64,000 nt of DNA, taken from the NCBI RefSeq assembly GCF_003254745.1, contig NZ_QKXH01000002.1:62001-126000 (forward strand), read 5' to 3'. A program made the position numbers and the translations under genes. A model generated the notes under the pieces. It did no database searches and was not told the DNA's origin. It saw nothing but the letters and a program-made list of their open reading frames with translations. This DNA comes from Flavobacterium aquariorum (GTDB lineage: Bacteria; Bacteroidota; Bacteroidia; Flavobacteriales; Flavobacteriaceae). Positions 19,801 to 27,925 of the stretch are shown here, piece by piece (positions within the stretch are counted from its first letter, which is position 1; the number at the start of each line of letters is the position of its first letter).

Positions 19801-19998
19801 TTCTAAAGGAATAACAACCGATTTAATCATCAATTCCCCATTAGCACCTGGATAATCAGCAGTAATATTCACCATTGGTGGTGATATTGACGGAAATTGG
19901 GTGATTGGCAAATTCATCACCGACAACACCCCTAAAAAGACAATTATAAGCGATATCACTATCGACATAACAGGTCTTTGGATAAATTTATCAAACAT
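16828..19998 (-). CDS. RND efflux transporter, HAE1 (AcrB/MexB) type
   Basis: Inner-membrane proton-driven pump subunit of 1056 residues, the usual length. Starts MFDKFIQRPVMSIVISL, the standard HAE1 N-terminal helix. The twelve-helix layout with two large periplasmic loops is intact, and the proton-relay pair is present in IGIVVDDAIVVIEAV; the second half has LIGLLGKNAVLIVEFA. Sequence type points to organic substrates rather than a CusA-like metal pump, although metal-type regulation is suggested by the upstream palindrome. Middle gene of the adaptor-pump-channel operon, 91 bases after the adaptor gene. Confidence 0.95.
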   Translation of the reverse strand: MFDKFIQRPVMSIVISLIIVFLGVLSVMNLPITQFPSISPPMVNITADYPGANGELMIKSVVIPLERALNGVPGMKYMTSDAGNDGEASIQVVFNLGTDPNQAAINVQNRVASVTNKLPPLVVREGVKITREVPSMLMYVNLYSTDKNTDQKFLYNYADINVLSELKRVNGIGSGDILGTREYAMRIWLKPDRMLAYKISADEVMEALSSQSLEASPGKTGEASGKRSQAFEYVLKYSGRFTTKEQYANIILKSNPDGEILRLKDVANIEFGSSMYDIYSNLNGRPSAAIVLKQSFGSNANQVIEDLKAKLETIKKKFPKGMNYEISYDVSKFLDASIEKVIHTLIEAFILVGLVVFLFLGDWRSTVIPAIAVPVSLIGTFAFMQFFDISLNLITLFALVLAIGIVVDDAIVVIEAVHAKMEEEHLSALKATKKAMHEISGAIIAITFLMVAVFIPVTFMSGPVGMFYRQFSITMVTAIVLSGVVALTLTPALCAMMLTNNHGVPKKKTPVNRFIDGFNNLFNLTQTKYQNVLEKIVNRRAVTIVVLLVFCAGTWFVSSTVPSGFIPNEDQGMFYAIIQTPPGSSLERTNDVSVKLQKIAEKVEGVQSVSSLAGYEILTEGTGSNSGTCLINLKDWSDRKQSVQEIMTELEEKSKDIPGANIEFFQPPAVPGYGAAGGFELRLLDKTGSGDYKKMEKINNDFVKELNKRQELSNVFSFYSASFPQYMMKVDNDLAQQKGVSIENAMNTLSTLVGSNYEISFIKYGINYKVIVQAAPEYRALPEDILKLYVKNNRDEMVPFSAFMKLEKVYGLSEITRHNMYTSTEISGAAAPGYSSGTAIKVIQEVAAEKLPRGYDIDWAGISADEVAQGNQAIWVFLICLGFVYLVLAAQYESFILPFSVILSLPAGIFGAFLLLKFTGLENNIYAQVAMVMLIGLLGKNAVLIVEFAIQRHAAGKSVFEAAMEGSKARFRPILMTSFAFIAGLLPLAFATGPGKIGNRTIGTAAAGGMLIGTICGVFIIPGLYYIFGRIAERFTYVKNQKENPLTEEFDDNHAK

Positions 19999-20089
19999 TT
20001 GTTTCTATTTTTTTATGATTAAACCAAATTCATTTTTTACATAGTAAATGAATACTGATTACTAAATACTGCAAACTGATTACTTATAA

Positions 20090-21172
20090 CTATTCTGCTT
20101 TTAATCGCAAATGAGTAATAACTTCTTGGGGCGCTATATATTTATAATGAATTTTATCGTTGTCTTTAACCTTCTGAACTCCTTCCAGCAAAATTTTGTC
20201 ATTTACTGTTATTCCACCATCAATCATATACAAATCTGGAATTTCTCCTTTAATTGTAATTTCTTTAGAACTTACAACATTGTTATTGTCCACAACAAAA
20301 ACATATTTTTTGTCTTGAATTTCATAAGTAGCTTTTTGTGGAATAACAATCACATTAGGAAGAGGAACATCCATCAATACTTTCCCAGTTTCTCCGTGTT
20401 TCAACAATTTGCCTGGATTAGGGAATCGCGCTCTAAAGGCAATATTTCCTGTTTCATTATCAAATTCACTTTCGATAACTTCAACATTTCCTTTGTCTTT
20501 AAATGTATTTCCATTAGCCAATAGCAAGCCTACCTTGTTTTGAGCTCTGCCTTTAACATTGGTTTCATAATCTAAATACTCAGGTTCAGAAACATTAAAA
20601 TAAGCAAACATCTGACTGTTATCAGAAAGACTTGTAAGCAACTCGCCTTCATCAATAAGGCTTCCAAGTTTCTTTGGGATTCTGTCGATAGTTCCATCGA
20701 ACTGAGCTCTGATTTCGGTAAATGATAAATGAAGTTTTGCCAATGCCACCTCGGCCCTTGCCTGATCCAACTTCGCTTGGGCAACAGCTTGTTCATTTTT
20801 TGAAACTATATTTTTATCGGCCAAGGTTTTGGCATTTTGTAGTTCTATTTCAGCGGCTTTGGCTTCTGCCTGCGCTCCCAGTAATTCGGCCTCATATACT
20901 TTTGGCATGATTCGGAACAAAACTTGACCCGCTTTTACAAACTGACCTTCGTCAACATAAATATTTTGCAGGAATCCCTTTTCCTGTGCGCGGATCTCAA
21001 TGTTTCGAATAGAACGAATTTGTGATACATATTGTTTTGTAAAAGAAGTGTCAATTTGTACCGGATTGGTAACCGTAAACTTTACATCCTCTTCTTTTTC
21101 TTCTTTTTTTGTTGTACAGCTAGCTAGGGACAACAGGGTAATTAAACCCGTGAACACGATAATTCTCTTCAT
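20090..21172 (-). CDS. RND efflux periplasmic adaptor lipoprotein (AcrA/MexA family)
   Basis: Membrane-fusion subunit linking pump and channel. From the ATG at 21172 it has 360 residues and starts MKRIIVFTGLITLLSLASC, a clear lipoprotein signal; the frame is open 19 codons further up but without a better start. A lipoyl/barrel-sandwich half (IRAQEKGFLQNIYVDEGQFVKAGQ), an alpha-hairpin (about 85-145) and the matching half (FTEIRAQFDGTIDR) are visible, then beta-barrel and membrane-proximal domains. First gene of the three-gene efflux operon. Confidence 0.93.
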   Translation of the reverse strand: MKRIIVFTGLITLLSLASCTTKKEEKEEDVKFTVTNPVQIDTSFTKQYVSQIRSIRNIEIRAQEKGFLQNIYVDEGQFVKAGQVLFRIMPKVYEAELLGAQAEAKAAEIELQNAKTLADKNIVSKNEQAVAQAKLDQARAEVALAKLHLSFTEIRAQFDGTIDRIPKKLGSLIDEGELLTSLSDNSQMFAYFNVSEPEYLDYETNVKGRAQNKVGLLLANGNTFKDKGNVEVIESEFDNETGNIAFRARFPNPGKLLKHGETGKVLMDVPLPNVIVIPQKATYEIQDKKYVFVVDNNNVVSSKEITIKGEIPDLYMIDGGITVNDKILLEGVQKVKDNDKIHYKYIAPQEVITHLRLKAE

Positions 21173-21290
21173 GATAAAAATGGTAATTAAGCAATTAAAT
21201 AGATGGAATACAGAAATTCCTTTAGACATAAAAGACCATCAGTTACCAATGTGAGATGTGAACCGTTATACAAGATTTAAAAAAAATTCA

Positions 21291-21309
21291 TATACCCCCA
21301 AGAGGTATA
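21291..21309. promoter_or_regulatory. Operator-like palindrome TATACC-N7-GGTATA
   Basis: Arms TATACC (21291-21296) and GGTATA (21304-21309) flank CCCAAGA, giving a C-tract/G-rich dyad 120 bases before the adaptor start. A further half-site GGGTATA lies at about 21338-21344. The layout resembles the ATACCCCnnnnGGGTAT sites of CsoR/RcnR-type copper sensors. No such regulator is in the window, so this is a suggestion. Confidence 0.4.
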
Positions 21310-21346
21310 CATCATCACACTTTTGGCAACTGATGTAGGGTATAGA

Positions 21347-21742
21347 TCAAATTCTTAAAACTCCTATTCTTAGGTAAATAGGATTGGAATGGGCGCAATT
21401 GGGCGCGAAGTTTTCAAACTGTTTGGAGTAATCCTTGAAAATGAACTCATTGGAGAATGTCAAATACCAACCGTCTAACAAATTATGTTTTACGGTTACA
21501 GTTTTATTGGCACCACTCTTATTTAGATTATCACTACTGTGAAATTCTTCGTCCAAATCCGTGTCAGCATCTTCTATTAAGACACTGCCAGGTTCTGCAG
21601 TTCTAAGTTTTACATGTTGTTTTTTTACAAAATCCCAAGAAGGAGAGTCACAGATCCCATTAGGATGTGTATCGGCATGGAGATGTTGTCCACCACCCAG
21701 CAGCAAAATACACAGACATATAAAATTTATAATTACTCTCAT
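21347..21742 (-). CDS. Small secreted protein of unknown function
   Basis: 131 residues. Signal peptide MRVIINFICLCILLLGGGQHLHA, then a short acidic region (EDADTDLDEEF) and an aromatic C-terminal half (FSNEFIFKDYSKQFENFAPNCAHSNPIYLRIG). The early QHLHADTH stretch and a Cys/His pair in APNCAH could bind metal. It lies in the same direction as the efflux operon, 174 bases upstream, with the operator-like palindrome between them. I do not recognise the family; linkage to the pump is by position only. Confidence 0.6.
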   Translation of the reverse strand: MRVIINFICLCILLLGGGQHLHADTHPNGICDSPSWDFVKKQHVKLRTAEPGSVLIEDADTDLDEEFHSSDNLNKSGANKTVTVKHNLLDGWYLTFSNEFIFKDYSKQFENFAPNCAHSNPIYLRIGVLRI

Positions 21743-22173
21743 TTGGGTGCGAAAATAATAAAAGATTGAGATAAAAAAACATTTTTTTAGTAGGCAAAAG
21801 TAATAAAAATCAACGAAAACGTTTTCTTTCGTTTAAAACCTCAAATACTTTATACTATGTTAACAATAATTTCATATTAAATTAATCATTAAAAACCTAC
21901 AAAATAAATTATTGGTTCCAATTTTCTTATGACAACGATTTATTTTTGGTAAAGTTGTCAGAATAGCTAAATGTGTTCCTTAGCCCCGATGGAAATGGCA
22001 TCCCGTCTCGTTTTTTCAACGAGACGGAATACAATGGACAGCGGGACTAATATTGTTGTTTACGGAATGTTCTGCTCCTAAAAAACTGAATCTTGAGAAA
22101 TACCCTTTTTTATTGTTGTTCTATCAATTTAAGCAATAGAAATTCGTTTCTTTGCCGAAATTAAAATTCTTTG
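21743..22173. other. Divergent intergenic region with one hairpin element
   Basis: 431 bases between divergent genes. The left half is plain A/T-rich sequence; 21980-22080 is a good copy of the dispersed hairpin element, listed separately. No extra ORF is credible. Confidence 0.6.
21980..22080 (-). repeat. Dispersed hairpin element, copy A
   Basis: On the minus strand it begins TTTTAGGAGCAGAACATT (about 22083-22066), then TTAGTCCCG (22050-22042), a 10-bp hairpin (22027-22018 with 22012-22003, CCGTCTCGTT type), and ends CGGGGCTAA (21988-21980). The two conserved ends pair over 9 bases with one G-T, enclosing the inner stem. Same ends, different inner stem, as at 50763-50846 and 60243-60348. 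Confidence 0.8.
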
Positions 22174-22743
22174 ATGCCAGAATATTTCCTAGATATCGAA
22201 TACAATAACCACACTTACGGCATTGATGAAATTAATTTTAAGGAATTTGAATGTTGCACATTTAATAACTGTACTTTCTCGGCCAGTAATTTTATGGATG
22301 TGACTTTCATTGATTGTGTTTTTAATGACTGTATTTTTAGCGAAGGTAAAATCAATCATGTGGCTTTGAGAACTGTGACATTCAATCGTTGCGAAATTAA
22401 GGAAGTTAATTTTGCGATGTGCAACAAACTTATTTTTGAAGTGCGATTTAATGACTGTATATTGGATTTTTCTAAATTTTATGCCCTAAAAATAAAAGGA
22501 ACTCCATTTATCAATTGCAGTTTGATTGCTGTGGATTTTATGGCTGCAGATTTGACCGAAACACTATTTGACAATTGTGACTTATACCGTTCCGAATTTG
22601 CCAAAGCTATAGCAAACAAAGCCAATTTTAAGACCAGTTACAATTACACCATTGACCCAAAAGCTACCAAATTGAAGAAAGCTATTTTTTCAGTGGAAGG
22701 CCTAAAAGGTTTGCTTTACAAACATGGTATCATCGTAAAGTAA
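22174..22743 (+). CDS. Pentapeptide-repeat protein
   Basis: 189 residues, no signal peptide, so cytoplasmic. ATG at 22174 is chosen over the TTG one codon earlier. Residues about 15-150 form pentapeptide repeats of the form F-x-x-C-x-F: CTFNNCTF, FIDCVF, FNDCIF, FNRCEI, FNDCIL, FINCSL, FDNCDL. These should build a right-handed quadrilateral beta-helix. Cys recurs at nearly every coil, just before the next inward position. The C-terminal tail (about 160-189) is not part of the repeat. Family members include DNA-gyrase protecting mimics, but nothing here proves such a role. Confidence 0.85.
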   Translation: MPEYFLDIEYNNHTYGIDEINFKEFECCTFNNCTFSASNFMDVTFIDCVFNDCIFSEGKINHVALRTVTFNRCEIKEVNFAMCNKLIFEVRFNDCILDFSKFYALKIKGTPFINCSLIAVDFMAADLTETLFDNCDLYRSEFAKAIANKANFKTSYNYTIDPKATKLKKAIFSVEGLKGLLYKHGIIVK

Positions 22744-22823
22744 TTTTTTTCAAAAAAAGTTCCTTTTTCCTTCGACACTCCAAACTGTTAAAGGAACTAA
22801 TAACAATTCACCCCCTAAAGTTT

Positions 22824-23309
22824 CTAACTGATAAACTCAAGGTGGTTTCCTTCGGTATGCAAAATGTGTTTGGCTTTTTCAATCTCCTCTTTGGCTCCCT
22901 TTACGATTACCATAAATTTCCCTTCTTTGAGATGTTGTTCGCATTTTACCACCTCTTCTTCTTTAATTCCCGTAAATGCCAAAAGCGATATAAAACTACC
23001 GGTAACCAAGCCTAAATCAAGTCCCGCAATGATTCCTATAAGAGCACCCGCTCCATACAAAAAACCGAAACCGGGAATCGCAAAAACACCAATACCGGAG
23101 AGTAATCCAATCAACGTTCCCGCACCCATTCCAACCAATGCCGGAGTTTTTTTAATGGTATCCAGAGATTTGATGTGAATATGGTCTTCTATTATTTCTG
23201 CCTTACCCAACAACGAAACATGATCCATAGGAAAATTCTCTTGGTTTAACACCTTAATGGCATTGACCGCTTTTTCGTGGGTGTCATAAATTGCAATTTG
23301 AGATTCCAT
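22824..23309 (-). CDS. Stress-type membrane-associated protein (YflT/GsiB-like domain)
   Basis: 161 residues. N-terminal IAIYDTHEKAVNAIKVLNQENFPMDHVSLLGK is the alpha/beta start of the general-stress-protein 17M/YflT domain. Residues about 57-115 are Gly-rich and hydrophobic (GMGAGTLIGLLSGIGVFAIPGFGFLYGAGALIG) and probably insert in or lie against the membrane, then a C-terminal FMVIVKGAKEEIEKAKHIL half of the fold. It stands alone; no partner gene is evident. Role in stress is inferred from the family. Confidence 0.72.
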   Translation of the reverse strand: MESQIAIYDTHEKAVNAIKVLNQENFPMDHVSLLGKAEIIEDHIHIKSLDTIKKTPALVGMGAGTLIGLLSGIGVFAIPGFGFLYGAGALIGIIAGLDLGLVTGSFISLLAFTGIKEEEVVKCEQHLKEGKFMVIVKGAKEEIEKAKHILHTEGNHLEFIS

Positions 23310-23572
23310 AGCATTATATTTTAGGTTACAAATTCGTATTTACAATCATTTAAATAATACATAAAGTTAAGAATTCCAGTTGTTTATATCATTATTTTAA
23401 AACATTTATATTGAAAAATTATCAAAAAAAGAGTTGCTTCTATATATAAAATGAAGGATCACTATCTAGATCTGATTTGGTAATTCGATGATAATTTTGA
23501 TGTATTTACGATTTTACAGATGAGTTTTCATGTTTGTAATAATCCTGACAAAGAAACCTAATGACCAATAAA

Positions 23573-24253
23573 TCAAGAAACAATCCTACCGTCTTCCATA
23601 GTAATAATTCGATTCGTTTTATTGGCAAAATCAGTGTCATGGGTAACAATGAGTAGGGTTTGCTTTTTTTCTACTGTCAATTCCCTAAAAATATCAAAAA
23701 CCAAGTCACTGTTTCTCTTGTCTAAATTTCCCGTTGGTTCGTCTCCCATTATTATCAATGGATCATTAATCAAAGCGCGAGCAATGGCAACCCTTTGTTT
23801 TTGACCCCCGCTCAATTGATTTGGCATTTTTAGAGCCTGGTCTTCCATCCCTAATATTTTTAAATGTTCCAGTGCGCGATGCTCTAATTCCTGTTCTGAA
23901 TATTTTGCCAATTTCATTCCTGGTAACATTACATTTCTTAAAACATTGTATTCAATCAACAAGTAATGAAACTGGAATACAAAACCAATATTTTCATTCC
24001 GAATTTGTGCTAAAACTTTATCTGCTTTTCCTGTCACAAGTTCATTATGAATTAATATTTGCCCTTCATAATCAGTATCCATAGTAGAAAGTAAATACAA
24101 TAGTGTCGATTTTCCGCAACCCGACTTCCCAACAATCGAAACAAATTCGCCATGATCAATACTCAAATCAATTGAGGTCAACACTTTGAATTTTACAGGA
24201 TCATAAAAATACTTCGTTAGCCCTATGGTTTCCAATACTTTATTATTCTCCAT
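23573..24253 (-). CDS. ABC transporter ATP-binding protein, MacB/LolD type
   Basis: 226-residue ATPase with Walker A GKSGCGKST (about 42-50), Q-loop FQFHYLL, signature LSGGQKQRVAIARAL, Walker B IIMGDEPTGN and switch His in VTHDTDF. This is the MacB/LolD/FtsE branch that works with FtsX-like permeases. It is the last gene of an adaptor-permease-ATPase operon, 2 bases after the permease. Likely drives export or envelope-directed transport. Confidence 0.93.
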   Translation of the reverse strand: MENNKVLETIGLTKYFYDPVKFKVLTSIDLSIDHGEFVSIVGKSGCGKSTLLYLLSTMDTDYEGQILIHNELVTGKADKVLAQIRNENIGFVFQFHYLLIEYNVLRNVMLPGMKLAKYSEQELEHRALEHLKILGMEDQALKMPNQLSGGQKQRVAIARALINDPLIIMGDEPTGNLDKRNSDLVFDIFRELTVEKKQTLLIVTHDTDFANKTNRIITMEDGRIVS

Positions 24254-24255
24254 AA

Positions 24256-25512
24256 TTATTTTCCTCTAATGATTTCTACCGGATCAACCTTACTGGCTTT
24301 TGAGGCAGGAAAATAGCCCGCAATTGTGGTCGTAAATAAGGCAAAAACAATCCCGATAACATAAAAAACACTATCATAATAAATAGGATAAGTTGTAATA
24401 GTGGGCAAAGAACTTGTTCTGAAAGGAATCACATCTATAATCGAGGAAAAAACAAACCCGAACAAAAGCCCAAACATTCCTCCCACAAATCCTATAATCA
24501 AGGAAAGCGAGATAAAAATCCACTTCACATCATTACCGGAAAAACCAGTTGCTTTTAGAATCGCGATGCTGTCCATTTTTTCATAAATCATCATGTTTAA
24601 AATATTATAAATACCAAAACCGGCCACTATCAATAAAACAATCCCTACGGCATAGGATATGACATTTCGAACTTTACTTCCGGTCTCAAATTGTGAATTG
24701 ACTGTTTTATAATCAATTGCATCCAGATTAAATTTATGTCGAAATTCCTTTGAAAGTTCGGGCGCTATTGTTTTGTCGTGCAATTGAATTTGAATATCGG
24801 TAATATAGTTGGTAGGTTCTCCCAATATTTTTTGGGCAGTCCCCAATGAAGTATAACTCATCACATCATCGACATCTGAAATCCCCATTTGAGAAATTCC
24901 AACTATTTTAAGAGAAGTCAAATTTCCATTTGGTGAAGTAATTTTGACAATATCCCCAACGGTAAGCAGCATTTTATTTGCCAGGCCTTTCCCTAGAATG
25001 ATGCTGTTATTTTGCAACAAGCTAGTCACTTTTCCTTCGATAATGTATTCACTAATTCTGAATATTTTTTCTTCAGACAAGACATCTATTCCGTTGATAA
25101 CTCCGGAAATTTCAATTGTTCCAGAATTAAAAAAAACCGAGCTTGTAATTTTTGGTGCCACATCAATAATGCGCGAATCTTTTTTTAAATAAGAAATAAT
25201 GGCTTTTCCGTTGTAAATCGATTTTCCAATATCTTTTGGTTTAATGGATCGAATAAAATTTGTGTTTTTTTGATAAGCTTCTGCCAAAGTTATCGGCTGA
25301 TGTTCGGTTGGTTTTATGTCATTATACAAACGCACATGCGGGGTTCTGTTGAGCATCAGTCCGTCAAGTAGTTTATTAAGTCCATTCATAAAACTAACCA
25401 ACGCAATAAACATAGCGATACTAAAAGTTACGCCGATGGCAGCAACTATAGTTTGCTTGAGCCTTGCCTGAAGTAAATGCAACGCTATGTTTAATATGAG
25501 TTTAAAGTTCAT
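24256..25512 (-). CDS. ABC transporter permease, FtsX/MacB-like
   Basis: 418 residues with the MacB layout: one N-terminal membrane segment (about 20-42, VAAIGVTFSIAMFIALVSF), a large extracytoplasmic domain (about 45-275), then three C-terminal segments (about 283-305, 330-358, 378-400). The C-terminal GYFPASKASKVDPVEIIRGK is the usual ending of MacB permeases. It shares one base with the adaptor stop codon (stop/start overlap) and is followed after 2 bases by the ATPase. Confidence 0.9.
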   Translation of the reverse strand: MNFKLILNIALHLLQARLKQTIVAAIGVTFSIAMFIALVSFMNGLNKLLDGLMLNRTPHVRLYNDIKPTEHQPITLAEAYQKNTNFIRSIKPKDIGKSIYNGKAIISYLKKDSRIIDVAPKITSSVFFNSGTIEISGVINGIDVLSEEKIFRISEYIIEGKVTSLLQNNSIILGKGLANKMLLTVGDIVKITSPNGNLTSLKIVGISQMGISDVDDVMSYTSLGTAQKILGEPTNYITDIQIQLHDKTIAPELSKEFRHKFNLDAIDYKTVNSQFETGSKVRNVISYAVGIVLLIVAGFGIYNILNMMIYEKMDSIAILKATGFSGNDVKWIFISLSLIIGFVGGMFGLLFGFVFSSIIDVIPFRTSSLPTITTYPIYYDSVFYVIGIVFALFTTTIAGYFPASKASKVDPVEIIRGK

Positions 25513-26606
25513 TATTCGGGTTTATAAATAGATTCGTCTGGTTTTAGTCCTTCCAAAATTTCGACTTTCTGATAATCGCTCAAGCCTGTTTTTCCTTTTC
25601 GTTTTTCCTTTTTATTCACAAGGACATACTCGTTTTCAATCAAATAATTCTTTGGAATTGTAATAACATTCTTTTTGGTTTTTATAACAATATTCGCTTC
25701 TGCAGTAAGGTTTGGATAAAGTTTGGAAGGTGGTTTTACAAAATGGGCTTCAATTTTGAACGTACGGGATTGTTCAACCATAATTGGATAAATTTTATCA
25801 ATTATTGCCTCAAAAACGGCTCCTTTGTAACTGTCCATTGTAACAAAGGCTTTTTGTCCAAGAATCACCCTAGCCATATCGTTTTCATCCACCTCCAACT
25901 CCAATAAAAAAGAGTTGGATTTGCCAATGGTCGCTAGCGGAATTTGAGGTGTAATATAAGCTCCTTCTCGAACCATTATATCAAACAATTTCCCCGAGAA
26001 AGCACTTTTAACAGTAAAATTGCTTTGGTTTTTTTGATTGATTTTTAGAGTATTGCTATTTCTATTTTCTTCATTTTGCAATTGCTGTTTGAGTTCTGCC
26101 AATTGCTTAATCCCAGCTTCATATTCAAGCTTTGAACTTTTATAGGAGAGTTCCAATCTTTGATATTCAACATCCGAAATATATTCTAACTCCTTAACCC
26201 TTTTATTCCTTTTCAGGATAGATTCATCCAAGAGCATTTTATTTTTTGCAGATTCAATTTTAATTTCAATTTCGGCAATTCGGTCTTTTGTATATTGATT
26301 CTTTTCCTGACTGAGTTTATAAACTAATTCTGCATTCTGAGTGTTTAAATTTGCTGTTTCTTCGTCCAATTCGAATAGCTTTTGACCTACATCTATTGTT
26401 TGTCCAACCGTTACGTCTATTTTTCGCAAATTCCCATTTACGGTGGCATAAACAACATACTGTCCTTCTGCTTTTATCACTCCTGATGCATAAACACTTT
26501 CAGTTACATCACCTAAAGTTGGCTTAATCTCTCCATCATCTTTCTTGGAACAAGCTACCATCAGAAAAAAAGCAGAACCGAAAATAAGTATTGATCTGAA
26601 ATTCAT
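25512..26606 (-). CDS. Periplasmic adaptor lipoprotein of a MacAB-like exporter
   Basis: 364 residues, lipobox FLMVAC (Cys about 19). HlyD/MacA layout: barrel-sandwich half with VTVGQTIDVGQKLFELD, a long alpha-hairpin (about 90-190, Lys/Glu rich) and the second half (FTVKSAFSGKLFDIMVREGAYI), then a beta-barrel domain. First gene of the operon with the permease and ATPase. No outer-membrane channel gene is adjacent, so a shared TolC-like protein is expected. Confidence 0.9.
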   Translation of the reverse strand: MNFRSILIFGSAFFLMVACSKKDDGEIKPTLGDVTESVYASGVIKAEGQYVVYATVNGNLRKIDVTVGQTIDVGQKLFELDEETANLNTQNAELVYKLSQEKNQYTKDRIAEIEIKIESAKNKMLLDESILKRNKRVKELEYISDVEYQRLELSYKSSKLEYEAGIKQLAELKQQLQNEENRNSNTLKINQKNQSNFTVKSAFSGKLFDIMVREGAYITPQIPLATIGKSNSFLLELEVDENDMARVILGQKAFVTMDSYKGAVFEAIIDKIYPIMVEQSRTFKIEAHFVKPPSKLYPNLTAEANIVIKTKKNVITIPKNYLIENEYVLVNKKEKRKGKTGLSDYQKVEILEGLKPDESIYKPE

Positions 26607-26734
26607 CTTTTATTTTTTTTGACGCCCATTTACATTCAAAACAGATATAAATATACAACATAAAAAAACGCAAAATAACAATGATTATCAAATACTTACC
26701 ATAGAAAAAGCAGTTTACTCAAATACAAATAAAG

Positions 26735-27199
26735 TTATTGAGCAGCTAACATTTTATCAAATCGGCTTTGCATTTCCTCAAAACTCATATCTTCTTTATG
26801 AGTTGTTATCATCCACTTATAGCCAAATGGATCCATTACTTGTCCTACACGATCACCATAAAACATATCTTCGATTGCCATGACTGAAGTGGCACCGGCA
26901 TCGAGAGCTTTTTGAAATACGGCGTCGCAATCTTTCACATACAGTCCAAATGTCATTGGATTTCCGCCAATGGTTAAAGGTCCTTTGTTTCCCCAATCTT
27001 TATTCTCGTCGGCCATCATAAGCAAAGAACCTTCAATCTCTATTTCGGCATGACCAATTTTACCGTCTGGCATCATTAATCGGCCTTTTTCTGTTGCGCC
27101 AAATGCTTTTTTGTAAAATTCAATCGCGTCACTACAGCCGTCAATAGTTATGTAGGAATTCAAAGTAGATGCGCCGGGATAAATGTGTGATGTTTCCAT
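26735..27199 (-). CDS. VOC family protein (PhnB/glyoxalase-like)
   Basis: 154 residues forming two beta-alpha-beta-beta-beta units: YITIDGCSDAIEFYKKAFGATEKGRLMMPDG-type start, then GHAEIEIEGSLLMMADE and FGLYVKDCDAVFQKALDAGATSV, ending with GDRVGQVMDPFGYKWMI. Fits the PhnB-like branch, whose members often lack proven enzyme activity. Candidate metal ligands are the His in GHAEI and Glu/Asp later. No operon partner. Confidence 0.88.
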   Translation of the reverse strand: METSHIYPGASTLNSYITIDGCSDAIEFYKKAFGATEKGRLMMPDGKIGHAEIEIEGSLLMMADENKDWGNKGPLTIGGNPMTFGLYVKDCDAVFQKALDAGATSVMAIEDMFYGDRVGQVMDPFGYKWMITTHKEDMSFEEMQSRFDKMLAAQ

Positions 27200-27330
27200 G
27201 TTTTTCTATTTTTTAAGTTTTTAATTATTTCAGCCAATAAAACACAACTTTAAAATTACTCATTTTACTGTATACCAATGCATTAAATAGTGAATTTTAA
27301 TAAAAAGAAAACATTTAAAACAAAACGCAT

Positions 27331-27362
27331 AAAAAAACCGAGACACATAAGCTTCGGTTTTT
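27331..27362 (-). terminator. Terminator after the GNAT gene
   Basis: On the minus strand AAAACCGA pairs with TCGGTTTT around a 12-base loop and runs into seven T. It lies about 50 bases past the stop of the acetyltransferase gene. Confidence 0.8.
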
Positions 27363-27410
27363 CAATACTTCTAAAAAAAAATCTTAATTAATTGGAGCAA
27401 TAGCAAATAG

Positions 27411-27911
27411 TTAAGTAACCTGTTTTTCCAACACATAATCCTCCATCAGGTAACCGTGATCCAATTCTATATTAACTTCTTCTATGATTTCAAAACCTAA
27501 TTTTTGATAGAAGTGTAATGCTTTATTGAATCGATTTACATTTAATGAAAGTACATTCGAATCGTTCTCTTTTGCAACCTTTTCGATAAAATCTATTAGC
27601 TTTTTACCTATTCCTTTTCCTTGAGTTTTAGGTAATATATAAATCTTATGAATTTTGGTTTGTTGCTTTTGGTTGTAATTATGCTCATAGGAAGCAAAAC
27701 CTAAAGTCTCCTCCCCTTCTTTGGCTATTATAAAATGATGCCCTTTATTGGCAACGCTATCTTTTAAAGTTTCTTCATTATAAAAGGCATTCAACATATA
27801 ATCCAATTGCGCTTGCGAAAGGATTTCTCCATAGGCAATAGGCCACGTTTGATGCGCAATCTTTTGAATTGTCTTGTAATCGACAATCATAGCTTCATTT
27901 ATTGTAATCAT
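27411..27911 (-). CDS. GNAT family N-acetyltransferase
   Basis: 166 residues with an ordinary acetyl-CoA fold: TIQKIAHQTWPIAYGEIL start, central FASYEHN strand, and the pyrophosphate-binding loop in LPKTQGKGIGKKLIDFIEK (Q/R-x-x-G-x-G/A), then NVNRFNKALHFYQKLGF. Substrate unknown. It begins 14 bases before the histidine kinase stop and may be the last gene of that operon. Confidence 0.9.
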   Translation of the reverse strand: MITINEAMIVDYKTIQKIAHQTWPIAYGEILSQAQLDYMLNAFYNEETLKDSVANKGHHFIIAKEGEETLGFASYEHNYNQKQQTKIHKIYILPKTQGKGIGKKLIDFIEKVAKENDSNVLSLNVNRFNKALHFYQKLGFEIIEEVNIELDHGYLMEDYVLEKQVT

Positions 27912-27925
27912 TATTTTTAATTAAT

